IMG/VR virus record: IMGVR_UViG_3300042898_000678
Span: 1-28,105 of that record
Reading direction: 5' to 3' (one strand)
DNA length: 28,105 bases
Source of the DNA: a virus
Shown here: piece after piece, positions 12,643 through 21,684 of the stretch
Layout of the letters: each line of letters opens with the position of its first letter
How positions within the stretch are numbered: the stretch's first letter is position 1
The notes under the pieces: model-generated
The model's database searches: none
Told to the model about the DNA's origin: nothing
Seen by the model: the letters and a program-made list of their open reading frames with translations, nothing else
Position numbers and translations under genes: made by a program

Positions 12643-14490
12643 TTAAGAGAAGTTTAGATTAGCGTTTCCGTAGTAGCCAGTTACACCTGCGATGTAAACC
12701 AAAGAAACTGCGTCCGTTGCTCCAGCTGCGGTAGACAGAGTTGGTGGTGTTCCACCCGGCCAGTCAACATCTGCTCCCCATGAAACCGTCTTGCCTCCTG
12801 TTCCTCCCTGAGTTAGGAAGAGGGTGTAGACTGCCCCGTCGATCGGGTTAGACTTAGTTAGTGTGGTGATGCTGGAAGTTAGAGTTAGCGTCTGGATGTT
12901 AGAGTTGTTCCAGTTCAGAGTTACTGAACCTCCGGTAGAACCAACTGCGTTGGTTAAAGATGCCGCCTGACCAAAAGCAACTAAAGAATCAACGTGCGTT
13001 GTATTTGATCTAACTGAAGTTAGACTATTTCCTAAGACAACTGCATTTTGTATGCCTGTTGCTCCGATAGAAGAGTTTCCTAAGACTATAGTGCCGGTTG
13101 CTCCTGGGAAGATAGTATTTGTATTTCCAATCGCTGTTGAACAAGCTGCTGAAACTAAAGGTGCATTTCCAAAAGCAATAGAATTACATGAATTGTTTCC
13201 AATAATAGCGCAATATCCTAATGCTACAGATTTAGTTGAATTACAACCTACAGTAGAAAAAGTTCCTATTCCTATAGAACCTGTAGAATTACAACAGATA
13301 TCAACAAGAGATCCAACTGCTACTGAAAGATCTGAATTCTCATATATTTCTGATCTAAATCCAGCTACAACAGAATTGTTAGAACTTGAACAAATAAAAC
13401 TAACAGTTCCTATAACAACTCCGTTTAGTGCAGTAGTTGATCCAGCCCCAATAACAACCCCTGAAGTTGTGGGTGCGCAAGAAAGAAATCCAATTGCCGT
13501 AGAAACTCTTTCTACTAAATAACCAGAGGATGACTGAGCATAAGAGCAAGCCCCAATTGCTATAGTTCCACCGTCGAAAATTGTAGTTGCCTGAGCTCCT
13601 ATAACAACATTAAAACCACCACCTGCTTCACACTGTGTGCAAGCATCTGCTCCAATAATAACGTTTTTATTAGCAACCCCTGAATTTGCAGCAACGTTTG
13701 CTCTTGGCCCTATAATAACATGATCATTACCATTATTTAGGTTTCCTGCAGTTGCCCCAATGATAATGTTATTATTACCTGCAGTTCCTGCTGTTGCTCC
13801 AACTTCATTAGAAACTAAAGTATTAGAATAAATTTCTGTAATTGGTGAAATAGTACCAGTACCAGCGGGTCCCGTTGCTCCGTTAATCCCGGATGTTCCC
13901 GATGTGCCGTTTACCCCCGAAGTTCCATTAACTCCCGAAGTTCCATTAACTCCCGAAGTTCCATTAACTCCCGAAGTTCCATTAACTCCCGAAGTTCCAT
14001 TAACTCCAGAAGTTCCCGCAGTTCCCGCAGTTCCCGATGTTCCGCTAGAACCAGCTATTGCCACATACTCCCAAGACGCGTTGATGTCTGGTGGGTTTCC
14101 CCCTGGTGAGATAGTTGTCAAAGCAACATAAGATGATCCGTTGTAGTAAACTACATCGTTCTCGAAGTAGATTGAAACTGAAGACCATCCGCCCTGCCAG
14201 TTAAAGCCAAGCCCAGATGTTCCTGAAGTTCCCGAAGTTCCCGAAGTACCAGACGTTCCGTTACTACCAGCTGCTCCGTTGGTACCCGAAGTCCCCGAAG
14301 TGCCAGAAGTTCCTGCAGTTCCACCAGCTCCCTGAATTATGTTTGCACCAGTTGAATTGATAGCATATAGAGCTGCTCCGTCAGTGTACATCGTGACGAA
14401 TCCAGCAGATGGATTGGAAGGAGTAGAAGGAACTACTGAAAAGTCTATTTGACCGCCGGTTTGACCGACTACGAATTTAGCATTTGCCAT
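12643..14490 (-). CDS. Tail fibre with collagen-like and YadA-head-like repeats
   Basis: This is a 615-residue protein. Residues 1-50 are a probable attachment domain. Residues 57-94 and 148-210 are collagen-like GTSG/GVNGTS triplet runs, which would trimerise. Between them lies a W-rich module (96-144, [24 protein letters not shown]) resembling CBM5/12-type carbohydrate-binding modules. Residues about 238-500 are a series of 'N-x-V-x-I-G-x(n)-A' repeats like the YadA/Hep_Hag trimeric adhesin head. A C-terminal domain (510-615) resembles those of many phage fibres. It should recognise the host cell surface. Cys residues are frequent in the head repeats, which is unusual for this fold. Confidence 0.75.
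   Translation of the reverse strand: MANAKFVVGQTGGQIDFSVVPSTPSNPSAGFVTMYTDGAALYAINSTGANIIQGAGGTAGTSGTSGTSGTNGAAGSNGTSGTSGTSGTSGTSGLGFNWQGGWSSVSIYFENDVVYYNGSSYVALTTISPGGNPPDINASWEYVAIAGSSGTSGTAGTAGTSGVNGTSGVNGTSGVNGTSGVNGTSGVNGTSGVNGTSGTSGINGATGPAGTGTISPITEIYSNTLVSNEVGATAGTAGNNNIIIGATAGNLNNGNDHVIIGPRANVAANSGVANKNVIIGADACTQCEAGGGFNVVIGAQATTIFDGGTIAIGACSYAQSSSGYLVERVSTAIGFLSCAPTTSGVVIGAGSTTALNGVVIGTVSFICSSSNNSVVAGFRSEIYENSDLSVAVGSLVDICCNSTGSIGIGTFSTVGCNSTKSVALGYCAIIGNNSCNSIAFGNAPLVSAACSTAIGNTNTIFPGATGTIVLGNSSIGATGIQNAVVLGNSLTSVRSNTTHVDSLVAFGQAASLTNAVGSTGGSVTLNWNNSNIQTLTLTSSITTLTKSNPIDGAVYTLFLTQGGTGGKTVSWGADVDWPGGTPPTLSTAAGATDAVSLVYIAGVTGYYGNANLNFS
13907..14014 (-). repeat. Six 18-bp tandem repeats encoding GVNGTS
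   Basis: Four units are identical, a fifth has one substitution and the first is diverged. Each encodes the hexapeptide GVNGTS, so copy-number change keeps the frame and alters the fibre shaft length. Near-identity of units suggests recent expansion by slippage or recombination. Confidence 0.9.
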
Positions 14491-14515
14491 ATTTTAATTT
14501 TTTGTTCTATAATTA

Positions 14516-15100
14516 TTAACAAGTTTCATAAGGACTGAACTGTTGTTGTAAAGTTATACCCTGATCTATGACCAAGATTGCGTTGTTCTCGACCGTGATG
14601 ATTGGACAGTAGGTTGTGGTGTTGTTCTCGACCGTGAAAGTTGTGTATGCCTGAATTGTACAAGGAAATTGGAAAGGAAGAACTCCAGTAACGTAGACGA
14701 TGTTGCGAAGAAATTCGTTGTCTGAAACATATGGGACAAATTCAACTTCTCTTTCGCATGGAATTTCTGCGTATAGAAAAGCCTGTCCTCTGTCAATCTC
14801 AGTTCCCCCGGTCGGTGCAAGAGTCAAACTTGGAATGTTGGTGACTACATAGTCGAAATCGCCATCTGGATAAAGATAAATGTCTCCAGCCAAAGGAAGA
14901 TCCTGACCGTCTACCCCAACTAAAGTTATTTCCAATTCTACGAATCTGGTGTTTCTTCTAACTACAGAAGGAATAACAAGAAAAGGTTCTCTGGAATATG
15001 CGTTAGTAAATTCCATCAAAAAATAATCTCCCGCCGACTGGGTTACCGTGTCAGCGTAGATCACTAAATTGTTTGGGGAATTAGGTGTTAGATTTAACAT
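14516..15100 (-). CDS. Putative virion structural protein of unknown role
   Basis: This is a 194-residue, beta-rich protein. Its first half reads LVIYADTVTQSAGDYFLMEFTNAYSREPFLVIPSVV, a pattern of conserved proteins found beside tail genes in Bacteroidota phages. The C-terminus contains repeated 'TVENN' segments. No catalytic motif is seen. It is the first gene of the adhesion operon, with its ATG seven bases after a CATACTTA promoter element, and it precedes the fibre genes. A tail accessory or fibre-attachment role is plausible from position only. Confidence 0.55.
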   Translation of the reverse strand: MLNLTPNSPNNLVIYADTVTQSAGDYFLMEFTNAYSREPFLVIPSVVRRNTRFVELEITLVGVDGQDLPLAGDIYLYPDGDFDYVVTNIPSLTLAPTGGTEIDRGQAFLYAEIPCEREVEFVPYVSDNEFLRNIVYVTGVLPFQFPCTIQAYTTFTVENNTTTYCPIITVENNAILVIDQGITLQQQFSPYETC

Positions 15101-15107
15101 TCTACAC

Positions 15108-15134
15108 TAAGTATGAAAGTTCAAAAAACTGACA
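15108..15134 (-). promoter_or_regulatory. Late promoter-like element for the fibre operon
   Basis: This is an exact TGTCA-N14-CATACTTA. The box ends seven bases before the ATG at 15100 and follows a terminator-like hairpin. Confidence 0.75.
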
Positions 15135-15148
15135 CATCCCACACAACA

Positions 15149-15179
15149 AACCCCGAGGAAATATCAAAACCCCGGGGTT
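15149..15179 (-). terminator. GC-rich hairpin between the tube gene and the fibre-operon promoter
   Basis: The arms AACCCCGAGG and CCCCGGGGTT pair over 10 positions with one mismatch and an 11-base loop. The minus-strand tail is only moderately U-rich (UUUGUUGUG). It lies downstream of the tube protein stop and just before the next promoter, which suits a terminator. Confidence 0.55.
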
Positions 15180-15222
15180 GTCTGGGAAAATAGATGGCGT
15201 CCCTTTTGTGTGTGAGGACGTG

Positions 15223-15756
15223 TTATGCGTTTACGAACGATGTTCCAGTCAAACTTGCAAGTGTTGAAACTTGATAAGTCATTGCTGGTTCCATTGCCTG
15301 TAGAACGAAAGAGTACTGGGTAGCATCTCCAGGAGCGGTACCAGTTGTGGTAGTTCCTGTTGAAATTACGCAGCCTCGAGTTGCACCAACCAACCAGTAA
15401 AGGCCGTTGTTGTCTTCGAATACTACTCTTGACGCTCTGTTGTAAGCAAGTAGTTGGATTTGTGCTCTCTTCGCAGAAGAAAGGTGTTGAACTGGGATTG
15501 TTACTTCTTGAGTGAAGAATGCGGTTCCGTTGGTGTTAGAGATATTGAAAGTCTCTGTGAACGAAGCTACATCTTTTGCTACTTCGATTTGGTAGAATGT
15601 TCCGGTTGCACCAGACAAGGAAGTAATTCCTGCAGTTGCACCAGCGGTGATTGTACCTGGCTCGAAGTCAGAAGAAACCCACAGTGTCTTGATGCCACCG
15701 ATTGCGTCTAAACAATCTAGGGCTATCGCTGCAGTTAAATTACATGTAGTTGACAT
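15223..15756 (-). CDS. Major tail (tube) protein
   Basis: This is a 177-residue protein that would polymerise into the tail tube. The signature CNLTAAIALDCLDAIGGIKTLWVS (5-28) is typical of tail tube proteins of Bacteroidota phages. So are a strand-rich middle (FTETFNISNTNGTAFFTQEVTIPVQ) and the stretch LVFEDNNGLYW-like at 113-122 (VVFEDNNGLYWLVGATRG), followed by a final MEP segment. The gene stands alone between two hairpins and directly follows the capsid gene, so it is probably highly expressed from the same promoter. Family recognition is by pattern. Confidence 0.75.
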   Translation of the reverse strand: MSTTCNLTAAIALDCLDAIGGIKTLWVSSDFEPGTITAGATAGITSLSGATGTFYQIEVAKDVASFTETFNISNTNGTAFFTQEVTIPVQHLSSAKRAQIQLLAYNRASRVVFEDNNGLYWLVGATRGCVISTGTTTTGTAPGDATQYSFVLQAMEPAMTYQVSTLASLTGTSFVNA

Positions 15757-15783
15757 TGGTTTCTTTTATTTTTTTGTTGGGTT

Positions 15784-15817
15784 AAAAAATTTGGTGGGGC
15801 TAGATTGCTCTAACCCC
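15784..15817 (-). terminator. Hairpin plus U6 between capsid and tube genes
   Basis: The minus-strand RNA GGGGUUAGA pairs with UCUAGCCCC around a GCAA tetraloop, followed by ACCAAAUUUUUU. No promoter element is seen before the tube gene at 15756, so the hairpin is likely a leaky terminator or a message-stabilising stem. Confidence 0.65.
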
Positions 15818-15824
15818 GACCGAA

Positions 15825-16769
15825 TTAGATGGTAGAGACGAACTGAGAGGTGTAAACCGCAGTACCCATTCTAAACGCCGCTAATACATTGACGATATCT
15901 TGAGACGGGTCATAATACATCTTCAATTTGTCTGCGTCGTCGATCAAACCGGTTCCGAAGAAGATGTACTTCTTAGGTCCAAGGATGATGTGGGAATTGC
16001 TAGAAAGTCCTGGCGCACCGAAAATAGTTACGTTTGTACCTGGCCAAATAAATGAAGCAGGAGCGTCACCAGTGTAGTTTGTGATGTTAGGGTATTGGCT
16101 GATTAGAGCGTTACCTTTAGCCATCAAAGCTTGAACTGCGATCGCGTAGTTTGTCATTGAAAGGTACATCACTAGGTCTCTTTCTTGCTTAAGAGCGTTA
16201 GAAAGTTTGTTGATGATTCCCCAGATAGAATCGAATGCAGTTCCAACTGCCAAAGGTACAGTGATACCAGCACCTGTTCCGCCGATACATCCGTTAGCTA
16301 CAGTAGCTTGTGCAAGAAGACCGTCTAGAGAACCACCGTCTCCAGCCCAAATAGTATTTTCAACATATTGAGAAATGTTGTCTACTTTGTTCTGAGCGAT
16401 TCTAGCTTCGAAAGGAACTGACTCAAGGTAAGCAGTTGGGCTAAGCTGTGAAGACAACCAGTATTGGCGTAGATCTTCTGGGCAAAGTTGTTCCTTAAGC
16501 ATTTTGGTTTGTACTACAAGATCAATTTGATCGAATACAGTTGAGTTACCCGTTGCACCACCTGGTCCTACAGTTGAAGCGTTGAAGCCACAAGCGTAAT
16601 CGATGATGTAAGGATTTGAGTTTAGCAAGTTGATTGCAGAAGTACCTGCTGTCTTACCTGCCTGAACAGTCAAGAACTGAACAGAGTAAGGCTTCAAAAG
16701 AGCCTTAGAGATTAGGTCGGTTGATAGCTGGTCCGTATAAGGAGCCAAGCCGGTTAAATCGAATGACAT
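15825..16769 (-). CDS. Major capsid protein
   Basis: This is a 314-residue protein likely to adopt the HK97 fold. The pattern fits capsid proteins of Bacteroidota siphophages: MSFDLTGLAPYTDQLSTDLISKALLKPYSVQFLTVQAG at the start, then INLLNSNPYIIDYACGF. An E-loop-like region (VFDQIDLVVQTKMLKEQLCPEDLRQYWLSSQ, 82-112) follows, and then a C-terminal domain ending VNVLAAFRMGTAVYTSQFVSTI. It lies 22 bases after a scaffold-like gene and close to the protease gene, the usual head set. No cleavable delta domain is fused at the N-terminus, consistent with a separate scaffold. Confidence 0.8.
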   Translation of the reverse strand: MSFDLTGLAPYTDQLSTDLISKALLKPYSVQFLTVQAGKTAGTSAINLLNSNPYIIDYACGFNASTVGPGGATGNSTVFDQIDLVVQTKMLKEQLCPEDLRQYWLSSQLSPTAYLESVPFEARIAQNKVDNISQYVENTIWAGDGGSLDGLLAQATVANGCIGGTGAGITVPLAVGTAFDSIWGIINKLSNALKQERDLVMYLSMTNYAIAVQALMAKGNALISQYPNITNYTGDAPASFIWPGTNVTIFGAPGLSSNSHIILGPKKYIFFGTGLIDDADKLKMYYDPSQDIVNVLAAFRMGTAVYTSQFVSTI

Positions 16770-16791
16770 GGTTTTTTAGTTTTTTATTTTA

Positions 16792-17397
16792 TTAGAATCT
16801 TTTGTTGGTTTTGAAAGATGCTTTAAGAGCTCTCAAGTGATCTACTCTTGCATCTAACGGACTTTCTTTCTCTTCTGCTGGGTTAGCATTGAAGGTAGAA
16901 ATTTTGGTTGCTGCAGGAGTAGCAGACATTTTCTCCATCTTCTCTTTGTAGGAAGCCATTTCTTCTTTGACGATAGCAACTTCTTTAGCAACTTCTTCAA
17001 CTGCTTCCATGCATTGCATAATCATTTTCTTCATGTCTTCTTTCATGATGTCTCCTTCTGTCTTTACTGGCTCGTTTACAGCGTCTCCAGTTGGCGGGAT
17101 GATGTCTCCCTCTTTTGCCGCTTCGATTTCAACTTCGACCTTTGGTTCTGGTTTTTCTACTGCGGTGATTGTTCCGTTGGCGTCAACAGTAACTTTAGTG
17201 CCATCTTCGGTGGTGTGGATACCTTCAGGAGCTGGTCCTTTATCGCCAGTTTCAGATACAACAAAGATCTTCTTTCCTGGTTCAAAAGCTTCCGCTTCCA
17301 CTTTGGTCACACCGTCCTCCAACATAGCTTCAGCCATTTTAACTTCCATTCCCAGAGCAATTCTGATTTGGTTTAATTTTTGTTCGTAAAAATTCAT
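16792..17397 (-). CDS. Head scaffolding-like protein
   Basis: This is a 201-residue, highly charged protein. Residues 1-100 are an acidic region with a small beta module (KIFVVSETGDKGPAPEGIHTTEDGTKVTVDANG) that looks like a degraded processing or lipoyl-like domain. Residues 105-160 form a Met/Glu/Lys-rich coiled coil (IMKEDMKKMIMQCMEAVEEVAKEVAIVKEEM). The C-terminus is basic (KASFKTNKRF). A coiled coil plus basic tail just before the capsid gene is typical of scaffolds. It is first in its operon, 33 bases past a promoter element, the only unit here with a real leader. Confidence 0.65.
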   Translation of the reverse strand: MNFYEQKLNQIRIALGMEVKMAEAMLEDGVTKVEAEAFEPGKKIFVVSETGDKGPAPEGIHTTEDGTKVTVDANGTITAVEKPEPKVEVEIEAAKEGDIIPPTGDAVNEPVKTEGDIMKEDMKKMIMQCMEAVEEVAKEVAIVKEEMASYKEKMEKMSATPAATKISTFNANPAEEKESPLDARVDHLRALKASFKTNKRF

Positions 17398-17430
17398 GGT
17401 TAAACTTATTTTAGATTTGGTTTATGTCTC

Positions 17431-17457
17431 TAAGTATGAATTAAAAACTAATTGACA
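17431..17457 (-). promoter_or_regulatory. Late promoter-like element for scaffold/capsid/tube genes
   Basis: This is an exact TGTCA-N14-CATACTTA. The start codon is 33 bases downstream, unlike the other copies. Confidence 0.75.
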
Positions 17458-17461
17458 TTTC

Positions 17462-19453
17462 TTAGATTGACTTCAGGATCCGAACGACTCTGTCGTACAT
17501 CTCCTTGTCTTTTTTGTACTGCTCGTAGTCTTCCCTGGACATAAAGTTTCCTTCGATAGAAAAGCCGTTGAGCTGGCCAGCCTTGATCTGCTTCCAGACT
17601 GCTGGGTCCTGAACACGCATTGCCACCATCCAGGTTCCTACTGGAACGTCCAGACCATATTTGGTGTTTGCCTTGTCGTCTTCTGTTTCTACTATCCAGG
17701 TTTCCTTGACGTAGGAGTTGGCCTCGTTAGCCCCGTTGTGTTCTACGTTGGTTGATCCGTTGCGAAGTTCACGCATGAACTTTTCTGCAATCTTGGCAAT
17801 TGTTTCTGCAGAAAATTTAACTGCATACCTTTCCTTAGTCTTCTCGTCCACTCTAGGAATCACCATGTCTGGAATCATAGCCGGTCCAATCACGATGCGT
17901 TGATCTTCGGAAGCGAAGAATTGCTTTGACATTTTTGCTTCCGAATGTTTCGGGTGTCCTTTAGGAAGTAGGTCGTTGTCCTGCTTGTAGTCTTTGTCGT
18001 AGCCAGAGCGGTTGCCGGCCAGAATGTTCAAGAAGGAGTTTACTCTTGCCATCGCCCACTGTGATCTTGTCATTCCTCTTTTGCCAGGAGTTCCGACCGA
18101 ATATGCACCAGCTCCTCTCCTCCATACAGCCTTGAGCATACCCAAAGTTGCTTTCTGGGACTCCTGTGGATTTGCTTCGTTGTGCTTCTCAATCTTATCC
18201 TTTAGGGTGGATTCTACTTCTTGAGAAACTTCGATCCCTCCTCTTGTTGTTTTGGTGTCTCCAGGTTCGTTCTTAGCCGAACCAGTTCTGCCTCTTTCCT
18301 CTTTGGGAATTCTTGCCAGAGGTCTGTCGCCCTTGTTTCCAGAAGCAGGTGCTGCAAACTTCTCCATTGCTTCTACAGAAGCCACCCATGCGTCGCAGGT
18401 TCTTGCTGCCGCACACTTGAAGTCAAAAGCTTCGCAGTAGCCTAACTGACCAGCTTCGATTGCGTCGTAAGGATCTTCTCCCTCTGTTCCAATTCCTTCT
18501 GCTATGCAGTCCAACATAGACTCTGAAGTAATAAAGAAAGCACAGTTTCCGCACAGTGCAGTCTTTGCATCTTCTACAGAATCGTTGAACATTCTCGCCT
18601 TAGCCTTCCAGTATCCCTCCGATGGACGGTTGGGATTTAGTGGACCATAGTTTGCTATGTCGATTGCTTCCTGTCTGTGTGCTAAATTAACTGATATGTC
18701 CTGGGTTGCTTCTGGACACTCTTCGGCCATCTTCATCTTCCGCTTTGGTATTTCGTCCACATACACGGGAAGAGCAGAAACATCATATGACATTTCCTCT
18801 TTGTCGATCTGCTTTAGCTTTCTTTCTGCCCATGCAATCCCCGCATCTCCACCCCAAGCATCCCACATCAGCTTGCCACAGCCTTCGCCGTAGGGTGTAT
18901 CAGAGTTCTGCCTGTGTCTTTGGAATGCAGACATGCGTGCAATAGTTTCTCTGGAGATGGGTTCCCGATTTGCCAGCTGGTTTGCACGTGCTTTGCCTGG
19001 ACCCATTCCGCAGTCTCCCCATCCGTTCTCCTCAGCCCAAGCCAAGGCTCTCTTTGCTGCATTTACTGCTGCCTCTGGGTAGTCGGTGTAAGTTTCTGCA
19101 AACTTTTCAGCTGCAGATTTAACTGGGATGCAGTTTGGTGCCCCGTTCTCATTTAGCCCATAGGGTTCGTAACCTTCCCAGCATGGATTTTCTATGTCCA
19201 TCTTTTCTCTGTATGTGCTATAGCAGATTGCTGCAGCCTGGTCGGTTTCATACCCTTCGTCTCCTACTAATTTAGCAATGCAACGGGGAATGAATTCGTC
19301 TTCTGATTCTCCTGCAGAGGGCTCGACAAATTCTTCACGTTTGAAGGCTAGCCAATTTCTCTCTATGGCCGGTACTTCCACTAAGGAAATAGCAGAGACC
19401 CCGGACTGTTCCAGGTCGTCTATAATTTCTAAATCGATAATTTTGTTTTCCAT
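17462..19453 (-). CDS. Multidomain prohead protease (XkdF-like, Peptidase_S78_2)
   Basis: This is a 663-residue protein, much longer than a simple prohead protease. Residues 511-640 match the XkdF type: IVIGPAMIPDMVIPR, then VKFSAETIAKIAEKFM, H572 in NVEHNG, ETWIVE, VPVGTWMVAM and S632 in GFSIEG. H572 and S632 are the likely catalytic pair. Upstream lie a DEF...C-I-A...DQAAAIC module (51-78) and a helical domain with YPEAAVNAAKRALAWAEENGWGDCG. A Cys-rich module follows near 300-360 (CGNCAFFITSE, then GYCEAFDFKC), and then a DUF5824-like GKRGMTRSQWAMARVNSFL segment. It would mature the capsid; the other modules are unexplained. Confidence 0.8.
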   Translation of the reverse strand: MENKIIDLEIIDDLEQSGVSAISLVEVPAIERNWLAFKREEFVEPSAGESEDEFIPRCIAKLVGDEGYETDQAAAICYSTYREKMDIENPCWEGYEPYGLNENGAPNCIPVKSAAEKFAETYTDYPEAAVNAAKRALAWAEENGWGDCGMGPGKARANQLANREPISRETIARMSAFQRHRQNSDTPYGEGCGKLMWDAWGGDAGIAWAERKLKQIDKEEMSYDVSALPVYVDEIPKRKMKMAEECPEATQDISVNLAHRQEAIDIANYGPLNPNRPSEGYWKAKARMFNDSVEDAKTALCGNCAFFITSESMLDCIAEGIGTEGEDPYDAIEAGQLGYCEAFDFKCAAARTCDAWVASVEAMEKFAAPASGNKGDRPLARIPKEERGRTGSAKNEPGDTKTTRGGIEVSQEVESTLKDKIEKHNEANPQESQKATLGMLKAVWRRGAGAYSVGTPGKRGMTRSQWAMARVNSFLNILAGNRSGYDKDYKQDNDLLPKGHPKHSEAKMSKQFFASEDQRIVIGPAMIPDMVIPRVDEKTKERYAVKFSAETIAKIAEKFMRELRNGSTNVEHNGANEANSYVKETWIVETEDDKANTKYGLDVPVGTWMVAMRVQDPAVWKQIKAGQLNGFSIEGNFMSREDYEQYKKDKEMYDRVVRILKSI

Positions 19454-19459
19454 TCTTAC

Positions 19460-19486
19460 TAAGTATGTTTTTCTTACAATCTGGCA
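19460..19486 (-). promoter_or_regulatory. Late promoter-like element for the protease gene (one mismatch)
   Basis: This is TGCCA-N14-CATACTTA, with the box six bases before the protease ATG. The upstream half lies inside the last codons of the tape measure gene, so a coding constraint may explain the mismatch. Confidence 0.6.
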
Positions 19487-21678
19487 AGAGCATTTAGTCT
19501 TGCGTTTGCTTCTTGTTGGGAAGTCATGTCGGTTGCTACAACGTAGGTTTTGACGATTGGTGTCTGTGCTGCAGTTGCAACCTGTGGTCCTGGAGTATTT
19601 CCCAGAGAGTTAATGGACTCCAGGAGGGGTAGGAAGTTGGCTGTTGCCCTGCGGTTGATAACAAATTCTCCACCTTCAAGTTCTCCCATGGTGGTTCTAA
19701 TACCCCCCATGTCGTGGGAATTGCCCATCAGAAGTCCACCTTCTGCATAAGTAGACGGGGTTGACTGGGTTCTGCTGTTACTTGTGGAAGTGCTTGCAGA
19801 AGAAACATATTGGGAATTAGCAATCGCTGCCAGCTGGATCCCTGTGGTTGTTGCAGAAAGAGCAAGGAACAAAGCTGCCAGTGGTGGACCTCCGATTGTC
19901 ATTCCCTGAGCAAATGCTGCAACCCCCGCCTGGATACCTGCTATAGTAGCTTTAGCGTATTGGAAATTCTTATCCTTCTCAAAATACTCTTGTTTAATCT
20001 GCTCCTGCTTTTCTGCGTTGTCTCCTGCTGCCGCAAGTTCTTCCGACATTCTAGATTTGGATAAAGTGGAAAGTGCATCAGTTAGCTGGTTGGCAGAAGA
20101 GATTGCAAAATCAAAAGCTTGCTGTCTTTGGGACTTTGCAAATTCTGCATCTCCTTCGGCAATGGCTCTATTCTGCTTAGATATTTCTGCATCAATTGCA
20201 CTTGTGTCTTTTTTATACTGGATAGCATCTCTTCTCTCCCTCTGAAGTCGATCTAAGTTTAACTGTTCCTGTGCTTTCTGAAACTCCCTTCCTTTAAGGG
20301 TAGAATTGTTAAGATCAGTTTGTTCTTGATTGTAGAATTTCTGGGTTTTCTGTCCTGCTTCTGTGTACTTCTCTTCCTGAGTTTTAAGAAAGTCATCTGC
20401 AGCTTTTTTGTTTGCTGCTTCTACTTCTTTGTTTCCCTTTTCTGTTAGGGTCAGAACCAAATTGTTGTATTCGATCAGCAGAGTTTCTGCATCTACTTTA
20501 TATCTTTCCCTGATGTTTGCTTTAGCCTGCTCGGTTAAATTTTCTGCTTTTAACTCTTTTGCTTTTGCTTCTTGAAGTCTAACTAGATCGTTGTCGTACT
20601 TGACCTTCGCCTTCTCCAGTTCGTCTGCGGCTGCAGCTTCTGCTTTCTTTCTTCTGGCTTCGTTCAGAGCAGTCAGAGCATCAAGTTCATTTTTTGCTCT
20701 TGCTTCTCTTGCCTTTTTAGCTTTCTCCTGTTCTTCTGCAATCTTTGCATTTATCTCCTGCTCAGTTCGGATGGTAGCAATCTTTCTTTCGTTGTCAAGA
20801 TCGTAAAGTCTTTCGTTGAATGCCTTTCTTTCTTTCTCGTAGTCTGCTTCTGCCTTTCTTTTTGCTTCTGAAACACTCTTGCCCTCTTCTTTGGCTGCAA
20901 GCTGGGCAGCTTTTATTCTTGTCGCAAGATTGTTTTTTAACTCTTCCATCTGGACTGTGACAAGTCTTGACTCCTCATTGGAAGCGTCTTCCCTTATCTG
21001 GGCAATCTCCTTGATGGATTTCTTTTCTTTCTCAGCTTCAGCAACAGCTAAATCTGTTGACCTTTTAAGATCAGCAGAAGAAGCATTGATGGCTGCTTTT
21101 ACCTTTTCATATGCTTCCGCAAGATCTTCAAGGTCTTTCTTCTGTTTCTTTTCTGCTTCACCTGCTTCTTGGAAGGCAGAAACTAACTGCTGCACAGCAA
21201 CACCTATTGCAACAATCAGTAGCCCAACTCCAGTAGATCCGATTGCTGCCTTGATGCCGTTGAAAGATTCAACTGCAACAGACTTCAGAGTCTTGAATGC
21301 TCTGCCTACATCTTCTAAGGCTGCAAGTCCTTGAGTTAAAGCAAGTGCAGACTGAACCTTGACCAAGGTCTTCTGTAGATCCTGAGATTCGGAACCAAGT
21401 AGTCCCATTGCACCCTGGATGGCTGTGAATCCCCCTGCTACTCCCTGAATTGCTTTACCTATCGCTTGGAATTTACCAGCACCAGTAAACGCAGAGACTG
21501 CATCGTTTGCATCGTCGATCTGGTCTTTTAGTTCTGCCGCCTTCTGGGCTGCCGCTGCAACTTGGGGAGACGCTTCCCCAAAGAGGGAAACCATCTTTTG
21601 GACTTCCATGTTCGCCTCTTTTAACTGAGAGCGGAGGGACTGAAAGCCTACTATTTCAATTTCGATTTGTTCTGCCAT
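19474..21678 (-). CDS. Tail tape measure protein
   Basis: This 734-residue protein would set tail length and help form the DNA channel through the host envelope. The start resembles tape measures (MAEQIEIEIVGFQSLRSQLKEAN). Residues 146-168 are hydrophobic (IGSTGVGLLIVAIGVAVQQLV). About 170-560 is long Ala/Glu/Lys coiled coil. A second hydrophobic block lies near 600-640 (PPLAALFLALSATTTGIQLAAIA). The C-terminus has the classic YAEGGLLMGNSHDMGGIRTTMGELEGGEFVINRRA segment. It comes after two large tail genes rather than directly after the chaperone, an unusual order. Length predicts a tail of roughly 110 nm by the common 1.5 Å per residue rule. Confidence 0.85.
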   Translation of the reverse strand: MAEQIEIEIVGFQSLRSQLKEANMEVQKMVSLFGEASPQVAAAAQKAAELKDQIDDANDAVSAFTGAGKFQAIGKAIQGVAGGFTAIQGAMGLLGSESQDLQKTLVKVQSALALTQGLAALEDVGRAFKTLKSVAVESFNGIKAAIGSTGVGLLIVAIGVAVQQLVSAFQEAGEAEKKQKKDLEDLAEAYEKVKAAINASSADLKRSTDLAVAEAEKEKKSIKEIAQIREDASNEESRLVTVQMEELKNNLATRIKAAQLAAKEEGKSVSEAKRKAEADYEKERKAFNERLYDLDNERKIATIRTEQEINAKIAEEQEKAKKAREARAKNELDALTALNEARRKKAEAAAADELEKAKVKYDNDLVRLQEAKAKELKAENLTEQAKANIRERYKVDAETLLIEYNNLVLTLTEKGNKEVEAANKKAADDFLKTQEEKYTEAGQKTQKFYNQEQTDLNNSTLKGREFQKAQEQLNLDRLQRERRDAIQYKKDTSAIDAEISKQNRAIAEGDAEFAKSQRQQAFDFAISSANQLTDALSTLSKSRMSEELAAAGDNAEKQEQIKQEYFEKDKNFQYAKATIAGIQAGVAAFAQGMTIGGPPLAALFLALSATTTGIQLAAIANSQYVSSASTSTSNSRTQSTPSTYAEGGLLMGNSHDMGGIRTTMGELEGGEFVINRRATANFLPLLESINSLGNTPGPQVATAAQTPIVKTYVVATDMTSQQEANARLNALARL

Positions 21679-21684
21679 GTGTGT

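Noticed and set aside
13907-14014. CRISPR-like direct repeats
   Set aside because: The units are contiguous with no unique spacers and encode a collagen-like hexapeptide in frame with the fibre.
20879-21334. Ser/Ala/Phe-rich plus-strand ORF opposite the tape measure
   Set aside because: It is an antisense shadow of Ala/Glu/Lys coiled-coil codons with no family resemblance.
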